Below are positions 56,570 to 64,000 of a stretch of 64,000 nucleotides of DNA, piece after piece. The notes under the pieces were generated by a model. The model was given only the letters and a program-made list of their open reading frames with translations, ran no database searches and had not been told where the DNA came from. The DNA comes from Burkholderiales bacterium. GTDB taxonomy: Bacteria; Pseudomonadota; Gammaproteobacteria; Burkholderiales; UBA6910. Where the stretch lies: assembly GCA_026005015.1 (NCBI GenBank), contig BPKG01000001.1:124001-188000 (forward strand), read 5' to 3'. Each line of letters opens with the position of its first letter. Position 1 is the first letter of the stretch. The translations under genes and the position numbers were made by a program.

Positions 56570-58642
56570 GTGACCACTGCCGCACAGCCTTCTTTCCTCC
56601 AGTTGGCACGGGCTTCCAGCACCGTTGCCGCGCCCGTGGTCATCATCCTCATCCTGGCGATGATGGTCTTGCCCCTACCGCCTCTGGTCCTGGACATGCT
56701 GTTCACGTTCAACATCGCCTGCGCCATCATGGTGCTGCTGGTCGCCCTGAATACCGTCAAACCCCTCGATTTTGCGGTCTTCCCCACGGTGTTGCTCCTC
56801 ACCACGCTGCTGCGGTTGTCGCTCAACGTGGCGTCCACCCGGGTGGTGCTTCTGGAGGGCCACACCGGACCGGATGCTGCGGGCCGGGTGATCGAGGCTT
56901 TCGGTCACTTCATCGTGGGGAGCAACTATGCCGTGGGCTTCGTGGTGTTCGTGATCCTAGTGGTTATCAATTTCGTGGTGATCACCAAGGGCGCTGGGCG
57001 TATCGCGGAAGTGTCGGCGCGTTTCACTTTGGACGCCATGCCCGGCAAGCAGATGGCGATCGACGCCGACCTGAACGCGGGGTTGATCGGCGAGGAGGAG
57101 GCGCGCCGCAGGCGGGCCGCCGTCGCCCAGGAGGCGGACTTCTACGGGGCTATGGATGGGGCCAGCAAGTTCGTGCGCGGCGATGCGGTGGCCGGGATCC
57201 TGATCCTGCTGATCAACGTCGTGGGGGGGCTGGTGGTGGGGATCTTCCAGCACGGTATGGATTTCAGCCAGGCGGCGCAGAACTACACCCTGCTTACCAT
57301 CGGTGATGGCCTGGTGGCCCAGGTCCCGGCACTGGTGATCTCTACGGCCGCTGGCGTGGTGGTCTCCCGGGTTGGCACTGGCGAGGACGTCACCCAGCAG
57401 GTCAAGGGCCAGCTCTTCCACAACCCCCAACCTCTCGCTCTCACCGCCGCGATCCTGGGGGTGTTGGGGCTCACGCCCGGCATGCCCCATGCGGCATTCC
57501 TGCTGCTCGCCGCAGCGCTGGGTGCGCTCGCCTACGCTTTGGCTCGGCCCCGTCCGTCGCCTGCTGCCTCGGCTCCTTCTGAGCCTGGGCCCGAGACCCA
57601 GGAGGCGAGCTGGGACGATGTCACCCCGGTCGATACGCTAGGGCTGGAAGTGGGCTATCGCCTGATTCCCCTGGTGGATCAGGGCCAGCAAGGGGAGCTG
57701 CTACGACGGATCAAAGCGTTGCGCAAGAAATTCGCCCAGGAAGTGGGTTTTCTGCCGCCGGCGGTGCACATCCGTGACAACCTGGAGCTAAAGCCGGGGG
57801 GCTACCGCATTCTGCTCAAGGGGGTGGAAATGGGGCGGGGCGAAGCCCATCCGGAGCAATACCTCGCGATCGACCCGGGCCGCGGCGCGCCGGCGTTGCC
57901 GGGCACGGCGGCCCGGGATCCGGCCTTCGGGCTGCCGGCCACGTGGATCGAGGCGAGCTTGCGCGAGCAAGCTCTGGCCCAGGGCTACACGGTGGTGGAT
58001 GCGGCCAGCGTGATCGCCACCCACTTCAATCAGGTGATGCGCACCCACGCGCAAGAATTGCTGGGGCGCCAGGAAGTGCAACAGCTCCTCGATTACCTGG
58101 GCCGCGTGAGCCCCAAGCTGGTGGAAGACTTGGTGCCGAAGACGCTTTCCCTCACCACGTTGCAAAAGGTGCTGCAAAACCTGCTGGAGGAGGGCCTCCA
58201 CATCCGGGATGCACGCACCATCGTGGAGACGCTGGCCGAGCATGCATCCAGAACCCAGGACAGCGCCGAGCTCACCGCCCTCGTGCGGATCTCCCTCGGC
58301 CGTTCCATCGTCCAGGGCTTGTTCGGGCCGGTGGCTGAGCTGCCGGTGATCGCCCTCGAGCCCGAACTGGAAAGTCTGTTGCTGCAGGCAGTGCAGGGTG
58401 CGGCGCCCGCAGACGGCTTCGAGCCGGGCCTCGCCGATCGGCTCCTCGCCGGGGCGAAGGCAGCCCTGGCCCAGCAGGAGCGGGGCGGATACCCGCCGGT
58501 TCTGCTCACGCCCCCGCCACTGCGGCCGCTGCTCGCCCGCTTCCTGCGGCAGACGCTGCCCCAACTCCAGGTGCTATCCCACGCCGAAATTCCCGACTCG
58601 CGGTCTATCCGCGTCACGGCCGTCATCGGAGGTAGAGCATGA
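56570..58642 (+). CDS. flhA: Flagellar export apparatus protein FlhA
   Basis: A 690-residue protein with about eight membrane segments in the first 330 residues and a large cytoplasmic domain. The conserved cytoplasmic FHIPEP-type loop region is present (LSLNVASTRVVLLEGHTG; DAMPGKQMAIDADLNAGLI). It forms the export-gate ring that docks chaperone-substrate complexes. GTG start 5 bases after the flhB stop; its last bases overlap the flhF ATG (ATGA). Confidence 0.95.
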   Translation: MTTAAQPSFLQLARASSTVAAPVVIILILAMMVLPLPPLVLDMLFTFNIACAIMVLLVALNTVKPLDFAVFPTVLLLTTLLRLSLNVASTRVVLLEGHTGPDAAGRVIEAFGHFIVGSNYAVGFVVFVILVVINFVVITKGAGRIAEVSARFTLDAMPGKQMAIDADLNAGLIGEEEARRRRAAVAQEADFYGAMDGASKFVRGDAVAGILILLINVVGGLVVGIFQHGMDFSQAAQNYTLLTIGDGLVAQVPALVISTAAGVVVSRVGTGEDVTQQVKGQLFHNPQPLALTAAILGVLGLTPGMPHAAFLLLAAALGALAYALARPRPSPAASAPSEPGPETQEASWDDVTPVDTLGLEVGYRLIPLVDQGQQGELLRRIKALRKKFAQEVGFLPPAVHIRDNLELKPGGYRILLKGVEMGRGEAHPEQYLAIDPGRGAPALPGTAARDPAFGLPATWIEASLREQALAQGYTVVDAASVIATHFNQVMRTHAQELLGRQEVQQLLDYLGRVSPKLVEDLVPKTLSLTTLQKVLQNLLEEGLHIRDARTIVETLAEHASRTQDSAELTALVRISLGRSIVQGLFGPVAELPVIALEPELESLLLQAVQGAAPADGFEPGLADRLLAGAKAALAQQERGGYPPVLLTPPPLRPLLARFLRQTLPQLQVLSHAEIPDSRSIRVTAVIGGRA

Positions 58643-59826
58643 ACGTTTCCCGTTTCGTTGCAAAAACATCGCGCGAGGCCTTGCGCCAAGTAAAGGAGAC
58701 CCTTGGCCCGGACGCAGTGGTCCTGTCCAACCGCACGGTGGAAGGCGGGGTCGAGATCGTGGCGATGCGCTCCGAGGAGATCGCCCCCCTGGTGACGCCG
58801 TCCAGGCCGGCGATTGGGGGCGATACCGGCGAAGCGAGCGAGCCGCCGGCCCCGGCTTCTGCGCTCCCATGGATCCAGACACTCGTGGCGGAGATCAAGA
58901 CGTTGCGCGGCATGGTGGAGGAGCAGTTGGCGGGGCTTGCCTGGGGCGGCGTTGCCCAGCAGGATCCGACACGGGGTGCTGTGCTGCGCAAGCTGCTCGC
59001 CGCCGGCTTCAGTCCGTGCCTCGGGAAAAAAATCCTGGAGCGGCTACCCCGCGGGCGCTCGCCCGACCAGGCGCTGGAATGGGTACGGGCAGCCCTGGTG
59101 CACAACCTCTCCGTACTGAAGGACGAGGGGGAGGTGCTGGAGAGGGGAGGCGTGTACGCGCTCATGGGCCCCACGGGCGTGGGCAAGACCACTACCACCG
59201 CAAAGCTGGCGGCTCGCTACGTGGTGCGCCACGGTGCCCAGCGCCTCGGGCTCGTGACCACCGACAGCTACCGCATCGGCGGCCACGACCAGCTCAGGCT
59301 CTACGGGCAGATTCTTGGAGTGCAGGTGCACTGTGCCCGGGATGCCGAAGAACTGGCAGCGGTGCTCGAACGCCTGCAGCACAAGCATCTTATCCTGATC
59401 GACACGGTGGGCATGAGCCAGCGCGATCGCCTGGTATCGGAGCAGGTGGCCATGCTGCGCTCGCAAGGACAATCGGTGCGCCGGCTGCTGCTGCTCAACG
59501 CGACCTGCCACGGGGACACCTTGGAGGACGTCTATCTGGCTTACAGGGATGGGCTCGCAGGCTGCGTGCTTACCAAGCTTGACGAAGCCATTACCGCTGG
59601 CGCCGGGCTGGACGTGGCGATCCGCCACAAGCTCAAGGTGTTCTACGTGGCCACGGGCCAGCGGGTTCCAGAGGACCTGCATCTGCCCGATGCCCGGGCA
59701 CTCATCCAGCACGCGTTCGACGATCTCTCCTTGCGTTCCCCCCATGCGCCGGCAGAGGACGATCTGGCGGCGTTCATGGCCTGTGGAGCGGCACGCCGGG
59801 CGGCGGTGGAAGCGGCCTATGGCTGA
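58639..59826 (+). CDS. flhF: Flagellar biosynthesis GTPase FlhF
   Basis: A 395-residue SRP-type GTPase. The basic N-terminal domain and a variable linker precede an N domain and the G domain: G1 is MGPTGVGKTTTTAKLA (about 176-191), then TTDSYRIGGHDQLRLYG, LIDTVGMSQRD and the specificity motif TKLDEA. FlhF sets the position and number of polar flagella in other bacteria together with FlhG. Overlaps flhA and flhG by short sequences, so translation is coupled. Confidence 0.95.
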   Translation: MNVSRFVAKTSREALRQVKETLGPDAVVLSNRTVEGGVEIVAMRSEEIAPLVTPSRPAIGGDTGEASEPPAPASALPWIQTLVAEIKTLRGMVEEQLAGLAWGGVAQQDPTRGAVLRKLLAAGFSPCLGKKILERLPRGRSPDQALEWVRAALVHNLSVLKDEGEVLERGGVYALMGPTGVGKTTTTAKLAARYVVRHGAQRLGLVTTDSYRIGGHDQLRLYGQILGVQVHCARDAEELAAVLERLQHKHLILIDTVGMSQRDRLVSEQVAMLRSQGQSVRRLLLLNATCHGDTLEDVYLAYRDGLAGCVLTKLDEAITAGAGLDVAIRHKLKVFYVATGQRVPEDLHLPDARALIQHAFDDLSLRSPHAPAEDDLAAFMACGAARRAAVEAAYG

Positions 59827-60694
59827 GTGCTATGGGGACCAAGCCGCAGGCCTGCGGAAACTACTGGCTTCCCAAGGGCCGCGGGTCGTGGCCGTGGCTG
59901 CAGGAGTCGACGGGGTCGGCCGGAGCACCACCGTGGCCCACTTGGCCATGACCCTTTCTCGGCTGGGACGGCGGGTGGTGGTACTCGACGGCAACTCAAA
60001 CGCTGGCAACCTGAATGATCTTCTGCAGGCCAAGGCCCGCTTTGATCTGGCTCATGCCCTCTGCGGCGAGCGTTCCTTGCGGCAGGTACTAGTGCGCAGC
60101 CCCCACGGGTGCATCGTGCTGCCGGCGGCGCGGGGTCTCGCCCAATTATCCAAGCCGGGCTGCTGGGGTGGGGACGGGCTGCTCAAGCGGCTGATGGACC
60201 TGAATGTCGGGGCGGATTTCGTTCTGGTGGATGCGGCCGCTCGCGCGAGCGGCCTGCTGCTGCCGGTGGATGCGATCTGCCAGGAATTACTCCTGACGAT
60301 CTCTCCGGAGGCCGGCTCCATCACCCAGGGCTATGGGTTGATCAAACGCCTCGTGTGGCGCGGCACTCCGCCGCCGTGCCGGCTCCTGGTGTGCCAGGTC
60401 GCTGATGCTGCCCAGGCGCAGGCGATCCACGGCAATGTCGCCGATGTGGCGCGCCGTCATCTGGGGGTGAGGCTGCCCCTGGCCGGCTGGATGCCCACCG
60501 ATTCGACGGTGAGTCATGCCGTTGCCCGCCATGGCTCGGCGACAGGGGCTTTGCGCGGGGGTGCCTTCCTCCATGCGGTGGAGCGGCTGGCCGAGACGCT
60601 GCTTGAGCCGGTGGCAGAGGGAGACAACCGCCCGCAAGGGGTGGTGCCAGCAGCGGCGGGCCGTCGGGCCCGGGTGATAACGGCCGCATGCTGA
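59819..60694 (+). CDS. flhG: FlhG/FleN-type MinD-like ATPase with a substituted P-loop
   Basis: A 291-residue protein in the position of FlhG, which controls flagellar number and works with FlhF. The MinD-type P-loop normally reads KGGVGK(T/S)T; here it is VDGVGRSTT (residues 30-38), with both lysines replaced (Val30 and Arg35). The DFVLVDAAAR Walker-B-like strand is present. It begins DQAAGLRKLLAS, a FlhF-activating-helix-like start found in FlhG. ATP hydrolysis may be impaired. The ATG at 59819 lies within the end of flhF. Confidence 0.85.
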   Translation: MAECYGDQAAGLRKLLASQGPRVVAVAAGVDGVGRSTTVAHLAMTLSRLGRRVVVLDGNSNAGNLNDLLQAKARFDLAHALCGERSLRQVLVRSPHGCIVLPAARGLAQLSKPGCWGGDGLLKRLMDLNVGADFVLVDAAARASGLLLPVDAICQELLLTISPEAGSITQGYGLIKRLVWRGTPPPCRLLVCQVADAAQAQAIHGNVADVARRHLGVRLPLAGWMPTDSTVSHAVARHGSATGALRGGAFLHAVERLAETLLEPVAEGDNRPQGVVPAAAGRRARVITAAC

Positions 60695-60770
60695 TCCCTA
60701 CAGACTGGCCCCGGACGGCTGTGGCAATCATCCTGAGCGGCCATGGGGATCAAGGAAGGAGGAAGGTGGG

Positions 60771-61481
60771 ATGTACACCGCAACAGGGTTGAGCGATCGG
60801 GAGTACTGGGTCGAGCGCTACATGCCCCTGGTCAAGCGCATCGCCTATCACATGATGGCGCGGCTGCCCGCGAGCGTGCAGGTGGAGGATTTGATACAGG
60901 CAGGGATGCTCGGTTTGCTGGACGCGATCCAGCGCTTCCAGGAAGGACAGGGTGCTCAGTTTGAGACCTATGCTACCCAGCGTATCCGAGGCGCGATCCT
61001 CGATGAGCTGCGGGCCGCAGATTGGATGCCACGCAGCGTGCGCCGCAGTCTGAGGCGCATCGAGCAGGCGATGGCGAGCTTGGAACAGCGCCTGCAACGG
61101 CCGCCCAGCGAGCAGGAACTGGCGCGGGCGCTGGGGGTTTCCCTGGAGGAGTATCAGGCAATGCTGTCCGAGGCGCGCGGCGTGCAAATCGTCCACTACG
61201 ACGATTTTCACGAAAGCGAGGAGGAACACTTCCTCGACCGCCACGCGGCCGACCCCCATCCGTCTGCTCTCGAGCGCATCATCGACGAGGACTTCCGCAG
61301 GCGGCTTGCGGCGGCGATCGATGAGCTACCGGAGCGGGAGAAGCTGGTCATGGCGCTCTACTACGAGCAGGAGCTTAACCTCAAGGAAATCGGCGCAGTG
61401 CTCGGGGTTACCGAGTCCCGGGTGTGCCAAATTCATAGCCAGGCTGTGGCGCGATTGCGCGCCAGACTCAGAGACAGATAG
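60771..61481 (+). CDS. fliA: Flagellar sigma factor 28 (FliA)
   Basis: A 236-residue sigma factor. Region 2 has YMPLVKRIAYHMMARLP and VEDLIQAGMLGLLDAIQRF, region 3 LELQRPPSEQELARALGVSL-like sequence, and region 4 LPEREKLVMALYYEQELNLK with the helix-turn-helix VTESRVCQIHSQAV. AGGAGG precedes the ATG. It recognises the TAAA-N15-GCCGATAA promoters listed in this window and is opposed by FlgM, whose gene is 800 bases away on the other strand. Confidence 0.96.
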   Translation: MYTATGLSDREYWVERYMPLVKRIAYHMMARLPASVQVEDLIQAGMLGLLDAIQRFQEGQGAQFETYATQRIRGAILDELRAADWMPRSVRRSLRRIEQAMASLEQRLQRPPSEQELARALGVSLEEYQAMLSEARGVQIVHYDDFHESEEEHFLDRHAADPHPSALERIIDEDFRRRLAAAIDELPEREKLVMALYYEQELNLKEIGAVLGVTESRVCQIHSQAVARLRARLRDR

Positions 61482-61821
61482 CGGTGCCCTAGCGGTGGAT
61501 TTTTTTAACCTTCACGGGCCTGCTTTCCTACTTGTCGCGCTCCTAGAGGCGGTTGCTGAACCTGGTTCTGGATCGCGGTAGAGCCAAAGGTTTCCTACTG
61601 TCCCGTTGCTGGTGACGAAACGCCAGAGAGCCGAGCGCCACAGCCGCCGTGTGACGGTGATGACCCTGGCCGAAAGCGTGGAAGAAGCAGAGCTGGCTCC
61701 TTCCGGGCACGTCGAGGCAAAGCCCTGGGTTCCGCATCCATCCCATGGCTCGAGGCTTCCCAACTCGGACAGCAGGGCCGGAGGCTGACCGCCTGGAGGG
61801 GACCGGTCGCGGGCGTGGAGC
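61482..61821. other. Gap between fliA and flgN without a recognised gene
   Basis: Short frames exist on both strands. The longest, on the minus strand to 61512, reads ALWRFVTSNGTVGNLWLYRD near its end, but no family was recognised and it overlaps flgN. A run of seven Ts at 61499-61505 lies just after fliA without a clear stem. No terminator or promoter could be assigned with confidence. Confidence 0.4.
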
Positions 61822-62307
61822 TCAGGCCCGAACGGCCTCGCAGGGGCGGCTTGCGGGAAGGAGGCGTCCGGTCTGATCGTAGAGGTTTGCCTCGCCGGAG
61901 CGGGCCAAAAGGGCAAGCCCCTGGCGGCAGAGGGCTAGGCGCTGGCCGATGAGCCGCCCGTTGAGGCGGTTCAGATCCCGAAGCCGGGCCGCCTCGGCAA
62001 GCAAGGATTCCCAGGCAGCGCGCACCGTATCCGGCTGCCGCGCAAGCCAGGCGTTTTGTCGGGTGCGCACATCCGGGGGGGCGCCTTCCCCGCCAAGTGC
62101 GGCGAAGCGCTCAGCCAAGAGCCGCTCCAGAGCCTCGACGGACGCTTCTTTTTCCGCCGCGAGGCACGTCAGGGTCTCCAAGTCTCCGGCCACCAGCGTC
62201 TCCCGCTCCCGGGTGAGAAGGGCAGCCAGGGCAGCGAGGGCGCGACGCTCGGCAGTGAAGTCCTGCGCGGGGTTTTCTTCAGCTCCGGGGGCGGGCGAGC
62301 AGCTCAC
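61822..62307 (-). CDS. flgN: Flagellar export chaperone FlgN
   Basis: A 161-residue helical protein matching the FlgN chaperone for the hook-filament junction proteins FlgK and FlgL. Typical are the long helices (ERRALAALAALLTRERETLV; LEALERLLAERFAAL) and the RDLNRLNGRLIGQRLALCRQ segment. The GTG at 62307 follows GGAGG closely and overlaps the end of flgM by 29 bases, indicating coupled translation. Confidence 0.85.
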   Translation of the reverse strand: MSCSPAPGAEENPAQDFTAERRALAALAALLTRERETLVAGDLETLTCLAAEKEASVEALERLLAERFAALGGEGAPPDVRTRQNAWLARQPDTVRAAWESLLAEAARLRDLNRLNGRLIGQRLALCRQGLALLARSGEANLYDQTGRLLPASRPCEAVRA

Positions 62308-62587
62308 GGGCCTCCTCGATTAACTTGTCGGCAATGGCCTGTGGATCGATGCGCAAGCGCCCTTCGGCGATAGCAACCCTGAGCTCGGCTACCCTGGTGG
62401 TGTCCATCCCCTCGGTGTCGGCAATTCCTTGCGCCAGGCGCTGAAGTCGGGCAGAAAGGGAGGAGAGTTCGACACTATCTGCCTCGGAGGTTCGGGGAGC
62501 GGGTGCTGGGCCATTTGTCGGCCGGGCTTGTCCCTCGCCCACGGGGGCGATGCCGGGGAGCTGCTTCACCGAATGGTCGATTTTCAT
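62279..62587 (-). CDS. flgM: Anti-sigma-28 factor FlgM
   Basis: A 102-residue, largely unstructured protein that binds FliA and is exported when the hook is complete. It begins MKIDHSVKQLPGI and carries the C-terminal sigma-binding part (DSVELSSLSARLQRLAQ; RVAELRVAIAEGRLRIDPQA; IADKLIEEARELL). The ATG at 62587 has GGAAGGA 6 bases upstream. A near-consensus FliA promoter lies about 32 bases before it. Confidence 0.93.
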   Translation of the reverse strand: MKIDHSVKQLPGIAPVGEGQARPTNGPAPAPRTSEADSVELSSLSARLQRLAQGIADTEGMDTTRVAELRVAIAEGRLRIDPQAIADKLIEEARELLARPRS

Positions 62588-62618
62588 GGGTGTCCTTCCG
62601 TCTCCTGGGGGCAACTGG

Positions 62619-62645
62619 ATTACGGCTTCGGTTCCGGAAACTTTA
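62619..62645 (-). promoter_or_regulatory. Sigma-28 (FliA) promoter of flgM-flgN
   Basis: Read on the minus strand: TAAAGTTT, 11 bases, GCCGTAAT, against the consensus TAAAGTTT-N11-GCCGATAA. The -35 half is perfect and overlaps the flgA stop codon. It lets FliA make its own inhibitor. Confidence 0.85.
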
Positions 62646-63374
62646 ATGCGTCACCTCCACCATGGCTCCCGGGCGGGCGATCCCCGAGACCAGCTGCCCG
62701 CTCCCCAGGCGCACCTGGACGAGCTGACCCTCGGCGGCGGAGGACAGAGACCGGCCCTCGGCGCTGACGGAAAACCCCCGTCCTCGGGCGATTACCTTTA
62801 CTGTCTGGCCCTGCATCACAACGGGCGTTGCCTTCAGCTGATCTGAGCGCAACAGTTGTCCGGCGGCGATGGGGGAGGTCACCGTCTTGCCCAAGGCGTC
62901 CCGGGGGTCGCTCACCACGGCGGCCGGCAATTGGGTCAGGTCGGCGGCAACAGGGACGAGGTCCGCATCGCTTAATCGCATTCCGGGAGCGAGGGGACGA
63001 GCGGCGGCCAATACCTCGCCCTCGACGCGCACAGTGACCGGCAGATAGACGGTCCAGGCGGTGGGCGCCACGCAGCGCACACCTACCGAAGCGTTGCCCC
63101 ACAACCGCTGGCCGGGCGGCAGAAAGGGCTCGAGGACCCCACAGGCCGGCAGGACAAGCCGCTCGTCGAGCCCGCCCACCTGCACGCTCACCCGACCGGA
63201 TAGTGACCGCGTTTCCTGCAGCACGAATTCCTGGGCTGCCTGGGCGATCGCTCCCGGTGCTTGGCGTAGGACCTCAGCACTCACCGGCCCGAGGGCGAGG
63301 GCGAGGGCAAGGCCCGCCATCCTGTGTTGGACCACAGGGCGTTGGAAGATGCTGGCACGCTCCATAGGCACCAT
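62643..63374 (-). CDS. flgA: Flagellar P-ring assembly chaperone FlgA
   Basis: A 243-residue periplasmic protein. The signal peptide is near GLALALALGPVSA (about 20-33). The C-terminal SAF-type domain has PLAPGMRLSDADLVPV and ATPVVMQGQTVKVIARGRGF, ending in RPGAMVEVTH. It assists polymerisation of the FlgI P ring. The ATG at 63374 is chosen. It is upstream of flgM on the same strand and divergent from cheR. Confidence 0.93.
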   Translation of the reverse strand: MVPMERASIFQRPVVQHRMAGLALALALGPVSAEVLRQAPGAIAQAAQEFVLQETRSLSGRVSVQVGGLDERLVLPACGVLEPFLPPGQRLWGNASVGVRCVAPTAWTVYLPVTVRVEGEVLAAARPLAPGMRLSDADLVPVAADLTQLPAAVVSDPRDALGKTVTSPIAAGQLLRSDQLKATPVVMQGQTVKVIARGRGFSVSAEGRSLSSAAEGQLVQVRLGSGQLVSGIARPGAMVEVTH

Positions 63375-63501
63375 GGTGCCACCGGGAAGAGCAGCCCAGA
63401 GACGGAAAAAGGGGCGGCTTTGCCGGCTTTTTCTCGTCTTTTGCCCTGCCGGTACCGGGCGAAGATGGGCAAGATCGCCGGTCGCAGTGCAGCGAAGCGT
63501 T

Positions 63502-63528
63502 TAAGCTCCGAGACACGAGCGCCGTTAA
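63502..63528 (+). promoter_or_regulatory. Sigma-28 (FliA)-like promoter upstream of cheR
   Basis: TAAGCTCC, 11 bases, GCCGTTAA: the -10 half matches the consensus GCCGATAA at seven of eight positions and the -35 has TAAG for TAAA. It faces cheR, which starts 114 bases downstream. Confidence 0.65.
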
Positions 63529-63641
63529 TGGGATCGTCGGTTTCGCGGAGAGAAGGCAGCCTCCGGCCCGGGTGGTTTACGGGGACCCTTCGGCTCCGGG
63601 AGGCCCTGGCTTAAGACGGGCACGTCGATAGGTCATCCACA

Positions 63642-64000
63642 GTGGGATCGCTTCGAGGGGAAGAAAGAGAGTTCGTCTACCAGGACCGCGACTTCGAGCG
63701 GGTGCGCACCCTCATTCAACAGCGGGCAGGTATATGCCTTTCGCCTGCCAAGAAGGATATGGTCTACAGCCGCCTGGCCCGCCGGTTGCGCTCCTTGGGC
63801 CTGAGGTCTTTCGGCGATTATCTGGCTCGGCTGGAACAAGGCGACGAAGCGGAGTGGGAAGCCTTCACCAATGCCTTGACCACCAACTTGACAGCCTTTT
63901 TCCGGGAAGCCCACCACTTCGACTTGCTGGCGCGCCACGTGGCGGAGCATCGCGGCGGTCGTCCTGTGCGCTTGTGGAGCGCGGCCACCTCCACCGGCGA
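63642..64000 (+). CDS. cheR: Chemotaxis methyltransferase CheR, N-terminal part
   Basis: The frame opens at GTG 63642 and runs off the right edge. About 120 residues are present: the helical N-terminal domain that contacts the receptor (ERVRTLIQQRAGICLSPAKK, then MVYSRLARRLRSLG) and the conserved NLTAFFREAHHFDLL that leads into the methyltransferase core. Relatives have NxTxFFRExxHF. It methylates receptor glutamates and would act with the MCP encoded in this window. cheB and cheD are not visible here. Confidence 0.93.
   Translation, partial: MGSLRGEEREFVYQDRDFERVRTLIQQRAGICLSPAKKDMVYSRLARRLRSLGLRSFGDYLARLEQGDEAEWEAFTNALTTNLTAFFREAHHFDLLARHVAEHRGGRPVRLWSAATSTG

Noticed and set aside
1-64000. 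CRISPR arrays, riboswitches, rRNA genes, integrases and attachment sites
   Set aside because: Looked for and not seen. The tRNAs at 15408, 21951 and 22052 have no integrase gene beside them.

Overview
This window is high-GC chromosomal DNA from a betaproteobacterium. The evidence is the housekeeping order tig-clpP-clpX-lon-hupB-tRNA(Val)-tRNA(Asp)-ppiD-fabI, the set gloB-methyltransferase-rnhA-dnaQ, and an FlhDC-controlled flagellar and chemotaxis cluster. The species cannot be fixed from sequence reading alone. No prophage, plasmid function or CRISPR array was seen.

Layout. 1-4.9 kb: fatty-acid uptake and beta-oxidation (FadL end, FadN-type bifunctional enzyme, thiolase, secreted chalcone-isomerase-like protein). 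5-15.3 kb: mixed single genes on both strands (chromate transporter, TypA/BipA, a LuxR-type regulator with a degenerate receiver, a CBS protein, an ApbA-like dehydrogenase, ETF-quinone oxidoreductase, a thioesterase, a YciK-like SDR and an HpnD-like synthase; the last two have altered catalytic motifs). 15.4-25 kb: tRNA-Leu, the protein quality-control genes, HU, two tRNAs, PpiD and enoyl-ACP reductase, with several readable promoters and terminators. 25.1-31.8 kb: a complete four-gene peptide ABC importer whose fused ATPase gene carries a 7-bp tandem repeat in its linker. 31.9-34.8 kb: glyoxalase II, a methyltransferase, RNase HI and the DNA polymerase III proofreading subunit.

34.9-45.7 kb is more accessory and partly decayed. 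It holds a frameshifted DapA-family gene, a DUF3047 protein, an Ap4A phosphorylase, a stub of a THEP1-type NTPase and an MFS transporter. It also holds a two-gene unit in which a periplasmic amino-acid-type binding protein (apparently with a 1-base frameshift near its end) overlaps a membrane PAS-GGDEF-EAL protein by ATGA, followed by a heavily mutated IS5-type transposase.

45.7-64 kb is one motility region: flhDC, motAB, an MCP, two cheV genes, cheY, cheZ, cheA, flhB, flhA, flhF, flhG, fliA, then flgN/flgM/flgA on the other strand and the start of cheR. Four sequences matching the sigma-28 (FliA) consensus TAAA-N15-GCCG were found: inside the end of motB (driving mcp-che), at the flgA/flgM junction, upstream of cheR, and about 250 bp upstream of flhD. 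This suggests a FliA circuit that may feed back on the master regulator.

No wholly new system is demonstrated. The candidates most worth following are the binding-protein/c-di-GMP pair, the repeat in the ATPase linker, the FliA-like site before flhDC, and the set of enzymes or regulators that keep their fold but have lost signature catalytic residues.
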